DNA of 9,201 nt from positions 1 through 9,201 of the forward strand of contig CALBME010000153.1 in the NCBI GenBank assembly GCA_937896295.1, written 5' to 3'. The translations under genes were made by a program, and so were the position numbers. Below are positions 6,185 to 9,201 of the stretch, piece by piece. A model generated the notes under the pieces. The model ran no database searches and was not told the DNA's origin. It was given only the letters and a program-made list of their open reading frames with translations. This DNA is from an uncultured Micavibrio sp. GTDB lineage: Bacteria; Pseudomonadota; Alphaproteobacteria; Micavibrionales; UBA1664. Each line of letters starts with the position of its first letter. The stretch's first letter is position 1.

Positions 6185-6975
6185 ACTGCTACCGCTGCCT
6201 TGATATGCGGGTGGCTTTCATAGCCGACCAGTTCGAAATCCTCGAATTTAAAGTCGAACAGGTTCGTTACATGGGGATTGAGGTGCATTTCCGGCAGGGG
6301 TTTGGGGTCGCGGGAAAGCTGTTCTTTCGCCTGTTCGATATGGTTCGTGTACAAATGCGCATCCCCGAACGTGTGTACGAATTCGCCGGGTTTCAGGCCG
6401 CAGACCTGTGCGATCATGAGGGTCAGCAGGGAATACGACGCGATGTTGAAGGGGACACCCAGGAAAATATCGGCCGAACGCTGATACAGCTGGCACGACA
6501 GTTTGCCGTCCGCCACGTAGAACTGAAACAGGCAGTGGCATGGGGGCAGGGCCATCTGGTCGATCAATGAAGGATTCCATGCCGAAACGATCAGGCGGCG
6601 GCTGTCCGGGTTTTTCTTGATCATTTCGACCAGATTGGTGATCTGGTCGATCGCGCCGCCCTCCGGCGTCGGCCATGAACGCCACTGGTAGCCGTAGACC
6701 GGGCCAAGATTGCCGTTTTCGTCGGCCCATTCGTCCCAGATGCGTACGCCGTTATCTTTCAGATATTTGATATTGGTATCGCCGGCCAGGAACCACAGCA
6801 GTTCGTGCACGATGGATTTGAGGTGCAGCTTTTTGGTCGTGACCATGGGGAAACCTTCCGACAGGTCAAAGCGCATCTGATACCCGAATACCGACAATGT
6901 GCCGGTGCCGGTGCGGTCTTCTTTTTTGGTGCCGTGTTCGAGCACGTGGCGCATGAGGTCGAGGTATTGCTTCAT
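6181..6975 (-). CDS. thyA: Thymidylate synthase (ThyA type)
   Basis: A 264-residue thymidylate synthase, matching E. coli ThyA in length and closely in sequence. It methylates dUMP to dTMP with 5,10-methylene-tetrahydrofolate, releasing dihydrofolate. Landmarks are the start MKQYLDLMRHVLEHG, DRTGTGT with the dUMP phosphate-binding Arg, HELLWFLAGDTNI, IWDEWADENG, PDSRRLIVSAWNP with the paired phosphate-binding Arg residues, the nucleophilic Cys146 in LPPCHCLFQFYV, CQLYQRSADIFLGVPFNIASY and the C-terminal HPHIKAAVAV. I chose ATG 6973-6975 because it matches the family start; an in-frame ATG at 7015-7017 would add 14 non-conserved residues and overlaps a likely -10 box. A GGAAG ribosome binding site lies about 8 bases upstream. 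It is the first gene of a thyA-folA-small ORF operon. Confidence 0.98.
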   Translation of the reverse strand: MKQYLDLMRHVLEHGTKKEDRTGTGTLSVFGYQMRFDLSEGFPMVTTKKLHLKSIVHELLWFLAGDTNIKYLKDNGVRIWDEWADENGNLGPVYGYQWRSWPTPEGGAIDQITNLVEMIKKNPDSRRLIVSAWNPSLIDQMALPPCHCLFQFYVADGKLSCQLYQRSADIFLGVPFNIASYSLLTLMIAQVCGLKPGEFVHTFGDAHLYTNHIEQAKEQLSRDPKPLPEMHLNPHVTNLFDFKFEDFELVGYESHPHIKAAVAV

Positions 6976-7016
6976 TGCGGCTTCTTCCCTGTCTGGTCCG
7001 TTGATTCTCTTTTCCA

Positions 7017-7022
7017 AGTATA
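7017..7022 (-). promoter_or_regulatory. Possible -10 box of the thyA operon promoter
   Basis: On the minus strand this reads TATACT, five of six matches to TATAAT, about 41 bases before the thyA ATG. No convincing -35 is seen at the usual spacing, so the call is tentative. If right, it excludes the upstream alternative thyA start at 7017. Confidence 0.35.
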
Positions 7023-7053
7023 GGACGGCGGCCAGCGGCGGGTAGACAAAGAA

Positions 7054-7097
7054 GGGTTAAAACCCACATCAGGGTCGTGCGGGAAACCCGCCTTTTT
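7054..7097. other. Two small stems in the thyA/HAD divergent gap, one terminator-like
   Basis: GGGTT and AACCC (7054-7065) form a short palindrome. GCGGG (7079-7083) and CCCGC (7087-7091) form a 5-bp stem around AAA, followed by C and TTTTT (7093-7097). The second resembles a minimal plus-strand terminator directly before the HAD-like gene promoter, and could insulate that gene from upstream transcription. The stems are short, so they may be chance. Confidence 0.3.
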
Positions 7098-7099
7098 AA

Positions 7100-7128
7100 T
7101 TGACATAAAAACAATCAACCGGCATAAA
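7100..7128 (+). promoter_or_regulatory. Sigma-70-type promoter of the HAD-like gene
   Basis: The -35 is a perfect TTGACA (7100-7105), the spacer is 17 bases and the -10 is CATAAA (7123-7128), matching TATAAT at four positions. The expected transcription start is about 7134-7136, at or next to the ATG at 7136, which suggests a leaderless or nearly leaderless mRNA. Confidence 0.6.
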
Positions 7129-7135
7129 GGCGCCC

Positions 7136-7696
7136 ATGAACGCAAATACATCTTTTGACGCCGCCGCATCCCCGATGGGGACCCTTGAAACCCTGCCTGC
7201 CGATGGTACGGGTAAAACGATCCTGTGCGATATCAATGGCACGCTGTTCACTGTTGCCGGGCTCGATATGCCCATGAACCGGGTGTTGATGACGTTTCTG
7301 GCCGAGGCGCAAAAGCGCAATTACGCCGTTTTCCTGCATTCCGCGAATGCCGGCAACAACCAGAGCCTGCTGGACCTGGCCGCCAAGACCAACCCGGAAT
7401 TCGGCGCATTCCTGCAAGACCTTGCCACGCGCGTCATTGCGCGTGAAATTGCCAATGGCGAGCGCGATCAGGGCGACGACGAGACGCCCAATTACGCCAT
7501 GGCCAAAGGCGACATCCGCTTCAACGATGCGTACCTGATGATCGATGACGAGCATTACAACACGACCACCCCGATCTGGTCCCCCCTCGATGCGCGCATC
7601 CGCGCGACCCTGAAGTCGTGGGATGTGGACGTGCCGGTGATGAGCCCGCGCGTCGGGCCCGGTGCCAGCGGCACGCGAGCCAGCGGGCCCAAATAA
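7136..7696 (+). CDS. HAD-superfamily-like protein with DxN in motif I
   Basis: A 186-residue protein with the motif order of the haloacid dehalogenase superfamily. Motif I is ILCDINGTLF (about residues 29-38), with nucleophile Asp32. Motif II is VFLHSAN (about 65-71), a strand ending in Ser. Motif IV is YLMIDDEHY (about 134-142), with the paired Asp that binds magnesium. Between these lies a helical, charged region (VIAREIANGERDQGDDE). The residue two after the nucleophile is Asn, where most HAD phosphatases have the acid-base Asp, so catalysis may differ or be lost. The C-terminus (SPRVGPGASGTRASGPK) looks disordered. AAAGG lies 5 bases before the ATG inside the probable -10, and the mRNA is probably almost leaderless. 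It stands alone between thyA (divergent) and ssrA. Function unknown; a small phosphatase or pseudo-phosphatase is the best guess. Confidence 0.75.
   Translation: MNANTSFDAAASPMGTLETLPADGTGKTILCDINGTLFTVAGLDMPMNRVLMTFLAEAQKRNYAVFLHSANAGNNQSLLDLAAKTNPEFGAFLQDLATRVIAREIANGERDQGDDETPNYAMAKGDIRFNDAYLMIDDEHYNTTTPIWSPLDARIRATLKSWDVDVPVMSPRVGPGASGTRASGPK
7655..7690. repeat. GC-rich nested inverted repeat at the 3' end of the HAD-like gene
   Basis: GGGCCC occurs at 7655-7660 and 7685-7690 and can pair across the interval. Inside it GTGCC (7662-7666) and GGCAC (7670-7674) form a hairpin around AGC. It codes for the Gly/Ser/Ala-rich tail of the HAD-like protein. There is no T-run after it, so it could be a 3' stabilising hairpin or a repeat-element remnant. 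Confidence 0.35.
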
Positions 7697-7705
7697 GCTA
7701 GCCAC

Positions 7706-7734
7706 TTGAAAAATTAAGCATTTTGCGATATATT
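7706..7734 (+). promoter_or_regulatory. Promoter of ssrA
   Basis: TTGAAA (7706-7711) matches the -35 consensus at five of six positions, the spacer is exactly 17 bases, and TATATT (7729-7734) matches the -10 at five of six. It begins 10 bases after the stop of the HAD-like gene and predicts a start near 7741, a sensible 5' end for the acceptor piece of the tmRNA. A promoter this close to consensus fits an abundant stable RNA. Confidence 0.75.
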
Positions 7735-7740
7735 GATCAT

Positions 7741-8076
7741 GCTGGAGCAATCCAGAGATGACGCTGAACGCTTATGCGGAATAGGCCTAATGGACCCGGG
7801 GGCAGAGCCCGGCGGCTCCACCACAAACGCTTCGGATGCGAGCGTTTCTGTGGGGCCGATTTAGGATCGACATGGGTAATAAAGGCATTTTGCGGTGTCA
7901 GGAATGGTGTCCGCCTTTAAACGGGCCACTTTGATAGTTGCCAACGATAACTTTGCAACTCAGGAGCAAGTCGCTCTCGCTGCCTAACGGTAGTGAAGTG
8001 ATGACCTTCTAAAATCCCATCTTCTTTGCAGTTGATGGTGGGGTGGGGGACCGACCTAGCAACAGAACCGGTCCCA
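7741..8076 (+). ncRNA. ssrA: Transfer-messenger RNA, circularly permuted two-piece form
   Basis: tmRNA rescues stalled ribosomes by acting first as an alanyl-tRNA and then as an mRNA for a degradation tag. Here the gene is permuted. The acceptor piece (about 7741-7823) comes first: T-stem CCGGG (7796-7800) and CCCGG (7808-7812) around a 7-base loop, acceptor 3' strand CGGCTCC (7813-7819), then A and encoded CCA (7821-7823). A short linker with the hairpin AAACGCT/AGCGTTT (7825-7847) follows and should be removed. The coding piece starts at 7852 with GGGGCCG, which pairs fully with CGGCTCC and places a G-U at the third pair, the alanine identity signal. Next comes a D-loop-like GATTTAGGATCGAC, a GC-rich pseudoknot-like stretch (about 7892-7930) and the tag frame (7940-7987). 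The exact 5' and 3' ends are inferred. The permuted form is characteristic of Alphaproteobacteria. Confidence 0.95.
7940..7987 (+). other. tmRNA tag reading frame
   Basis: The resume codon GCC (7940-7942) opens a 15-codon frame, ANDNFATQEQVALAA, ending at TAA 7985-7987. With the alanine carried by the tmRNA itself the full tag would be AANDNFATQEQVALAA. The AANDNFA start is shared with alphaproteobacterial tags, and the LAA end is the signal read by ClpXP and related proteases. ATAGTT just upstream resembles the conserved sequence that sets the resume codon. Confidence 0.93.
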
Positions 8077-8087
8077 TTTTCTTTTTT
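8047..8087 (+). terminator. Rho-independent terminator of ssrA
   Basis: GGGACCG (8047-8053) pairs perfectly with CGGTCCC (8069-8075) around a 15-base loop and is followed by ATTTTCTTTTTT (8076-8087). It separates ssrA from the receiver gene. Confidence 0.75.
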
Positions 8088-8127
8088 CCGGCAGGTGTTA
8101 TGGTGTCGTCTTCCCGCCCTCTGCCGG
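8088..8127. repeat. Inverted repeat in the leader of the receiver-domain gene
   Basis: CCGGCAG (8088-8094) and CTGCCGG (8121-8127) are perfect inverted copies 26 bases apart, between the ssrA terminator and the receiver gene start at 8150. The right arm also takes part in a smaller GCCC/GGGC stem (8116-8129). It may be a leader hairpin or a binding site. A TTATGGTGT string (8098-8106) between the arms also occurs at 4092-4100. Confidence 0.35.
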
Positions 8128-8149
8128 GCTTCTTCAGACTGGATCCTTC

Positions 8150-8530
8150 ATGACCGAGACTGCCGCCCATCGTATTCTTGTCGTTGAAGACAATGATTTT
8201 GTACGTATGCAGATCGTGCGTTTTTTGCGCGACGCCGGCCATGTGTGCATCGAGGCGTCGACGGGCGATCAGGGGATCGAGCAGATGAACGCGGGTATCG
8301 AGGTGGTCGTTGCAGATGTGCGCATGGAACCGGTCGATGGTTTTGCTTTTATCGAGGCGATCCGTGCCAAGGGTTTTGTCCAGCCGGTCATTCTCGTGAC
8401 GGGCGACCAGAATCCCGACGTCCTGGAAAAATCGTCCAGATTTGCCGTTTCCACCATTCTGATGAAGCCCATCCAGAAAGACCGTCTTCTGTCTATGGTT
8501 GCCCGCGCGGTGCAAAAACGCACCGTTTAA
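8150..8530 (+). CDS. Stand-alone CheY-like response regulator receiver protein
   Basis: A 126-residue protein made up only of a receiver (REC) domain, which takes a phosphate from a histidine kinase or phosphotransfer protein and passes the signal on by binding a partner. The acidic pocket is Glu13-Asp14 (LVVEDND), the phosphorylated residue is Asp56 (VVVADVRMEP), the switch Thr is Thr84 (ILVTGD) and the conserved Lys is Lys106 (LMKPIQ). All the key residues are present, so it should be active. There is no output domain, so its target is another protein. No kinase is adjacent. The Shine-Dalgarno is weak (GGA about 9 bases upstream of the ATG). The following gene is on the same strand 83 bases on, with its own ribosome binding site, so a link is possible but not shown. 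Confidence 0.93.
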   Translation: MTETAAHRILVVEDNDFVRMQIVRFLRDAGHVCIEASTGDQGIEQMNAGIEVVVADVRMEPVDGFAFIEAIRAKGFVQPVILVTGDQNPDVLEKSSRFAVSTILMKPIQKDRLLSMVARAVQKRTV

Positions 8531-8531
8531 C

Positions 8532-8554
8532 GGGTTTTTCGCAACCCCGCTTTT
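8532..8554 (+). terminator. Weak hairpin after the receiver gene, possible terminator
   Basis: GGGTT (8532-8536) pairs with AACCC (8543-8547) around TTTCGC, followed by CGC and TTTT. It starts 2 bases after the receiver stop. The stem and T-run are short, so readthrough into the next gene is likely. Confidence 0.3.
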
Positions 8555-8581
8555 GACAAAGGAGGGAGAACCGCGTAATTC
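8553..8581 (+). promoter_or_regulatory. Possible promoter and orphan Shine-Dalgarno in the leader of the pseudopilin-like gene
   Basis: TTGACA (8553-8558) is a perfect -35, but the hexamer 17 bases on (TAATTC, 8576-8581) is a poor -10. The same stretch contains AAGGAGGGAG (8559-8568), a near-perfect Shine-Dalgarno with no ATG, GTG or TTG at a useful distance. The real ribosome binding site for the next gene is AAGGAG at 8601-8606. Confidence 0.3.
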
Positions 8582-8613
8582 CTTATGGTCATTCAAATCC
8601 AAGGAGTTAAGGC

Positions 8614-9201
8614 ATGAAGACCGAAAAAATTACGCAGCCCCGCGGGAATGTCCTGTTCCTGATCCTGATCGCGGTGGCGCTGTTTGCTGCGCTGTCATAT
8701 GCGGTCACCCAGTCCTCCAACACCGATGAGGCCACGCCGGGCAAGCCGAGCGAAGCCGGACCGGTTAATACCAGCCCCCTGACGCAATATCCCGACACGC
8801 TGCGGTCTGCGGTCTTGAAAATGATCGTGGGTGGCGTCGACCCTGTCGATATGCTGTTCAACAAACCCGATCAATTCGGTACGGAAGGTTTTTCGGCATT
8901 CGATACCGCGCATACCGATAAAGGTGTCTTTCACCAAGCTGGCGGACAGGCCGTCTATCAGGCCGTGCCCGCCGCTTTGAGCGCGTCAGGCCAGCCCATC
9001 GACTGGACCTTCAACATCGATTTTGAAATTCCGCTGATCGGACTTTCCACTCCGCAGTCGCTGGCCGGTAACGACCTGATTGCCTTCGCCAGTGGAATAT
9101 CACCCCAGATGTGTGCGCGTGTGAATCAGGAGCTCTACAACGACCCCACCGTGCCGGTTGTGAACACGGCCGTTAATGTAGGCGGTAACCGCATTGCCAC
9201 C
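8614..9201 (+). CDS. Membrane-anchored pseudopilin-like protein (C-terminus beyond the window)
   Basis: An open frame of 196 codons from ATG 8614 to the right edge, with no stop. AAGGAG lies 7 bases before the ATG, which decides the start. The N-terminus is a short charged segment (MKTEKITQPRGN) followed by one hydrophobic helix (VLFLILIAVALFAALSYAV, residues 13-31) and then a polar, Pro/Ser-rich linker. This layout resembles a type IV pilin or pseudopilin-like anchor: Arg-Gly before a hydrophobic N-terminal helix, although the classic Phe+1 and Glu+5 are absent. The remainder (about 60-196) should be periplasmic and contains GGVDPVDMLF, KGVFHQAGGQAVYQ and a Cys in GISPQMCARVNQEL. I believe similar proteins occur in Alphaproteobacteria, but this is from memory of the style and I assign no function. 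Confidence 0.8.
   Translation, partial: MKTEKITQPRGNVLFLILIAVALFAALSYAVTQSSNTDEATPGKPSEAGPVNTSPLTQYPDTLRSAVLKMIVGGVDPVDMLFNKPDQFGTEGFSAFDTAHTDKGVFHQAGGQAVYQAVPAALSASGQPIDWTFNIDFEIPLIGLSTPQSLAGNDLIAFASGISPQMCARVNQELYNDPTVPVVNTAVNVGGNRIAT

Noticed and set aside
7115..7750. A 211-codon minus-strand frame opposite the HAD-like gene.
   Set aside because: HAD motifs and a consensus -35 promoter support the plus strand; the minus frame also covers the ssrA promoter.
7741..7860. The CCA-ending cloverleaf-like stretch as an ordinary tRNA gene.
   Set aside because: There is no anticodon arm. The acceptor stem pairs with a strand downstream of the CCA, and a tag frame with an ANDNFA start follows, which identifies a permuted tmRNA.
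8009..8602. A 197-codon minus-strand frame across the ssrA terminator and the receiver gene.
   Set aside because: The plus strand encodes a receiver domain with all key residues, and the frame also runs through the tmRNA terminator.
1..9201. Mobile element, prophage, CRISPR or defence system.
   Set aside because: I found no transposase, integrase or Cas-like frames, no regularly spaced direct repeats and no terminal repeats. Although tmRNA genes are common integration sites, the bases after ssrA run straight into a receiver gene with no integrase.

Overview
The window looks like chromosomal DNA of an alphaproteobacterium. The strongest evidence is a circularly permuted, two-piece tmRNA gene (ssrA, about 7741-8076), in which the CCA-ending acceptor piece is encoded upstream of the tag-coding piece. 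This arrangement is typical of Alphaproteobacteria. The proteins are ordinary, moderately GC-rich proteobacterial types. A Micavibrio-like or Rhodospirillales-like host would fit the pseudopilin-like protein at the right edge, but that is only a guess. I see no insertion sequence, phage gene, CRISPR array, tRNA or rRNA.

Layout. Positions 1-2568 (minus) hold a very large, mostly helical protein of unknown function with internal repeats, cut off by the left edge. Just upstream of it and probably co-transcribed is a small acidic hypothetical protein (2605-2904, minus). A GT4-type glycosyltransferase (3016-4047, minus) follows. Positions 4048-4318 contain a possible Ala-rich 37-residue ORF and a 7-bp inverted repeat. 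A class I aminotransferase (4319-5488, plus) ends at a strong terminator that can work in both directions. Converging on that terminator is a thymidylate operon on the minus strand: thyA (6181-6975), folA (5705-6184, GTG start overlapping the thyA stop) and a 52-codon unknown gene (5542-5700, ribosome binding site at the folA stop). A divergent region (6976-7135) carries a consensus -35 promoter for a HAD-like protein (7136-7696, plus), whose predicted transcript starts almost at its ATG. Next come ssrA with its own near-consensus promoter and terminator, a stand-alone CheY-like receiver (8150-8530, plus) and an N-terminally anchored pseudopilin-like protein running off the right edge (8614-9201, plus).

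How the genes work together. ThyA converts dUMP to dTMP and oxidises methylene-THF to dihydrofolate; FolA reduces the dihydrofolate back to THF, so the pair forms one cycle and the overlap should keep their synthesis linked. ssrA provides ribosome rescue. The other genes show no clear shared pathway. I do not see one large new system. The items most worth following up are the repeat-built giant protein and its small partner, the 52-codon gene in the thyA-folA operon, the HAD-like protein lacking the usual second Asp, the glycosyltransferase with Gln in its EX7E motif, and the proteobacterial surface-protein-like gene with an orphan Shine-Dalgarno in its leader.
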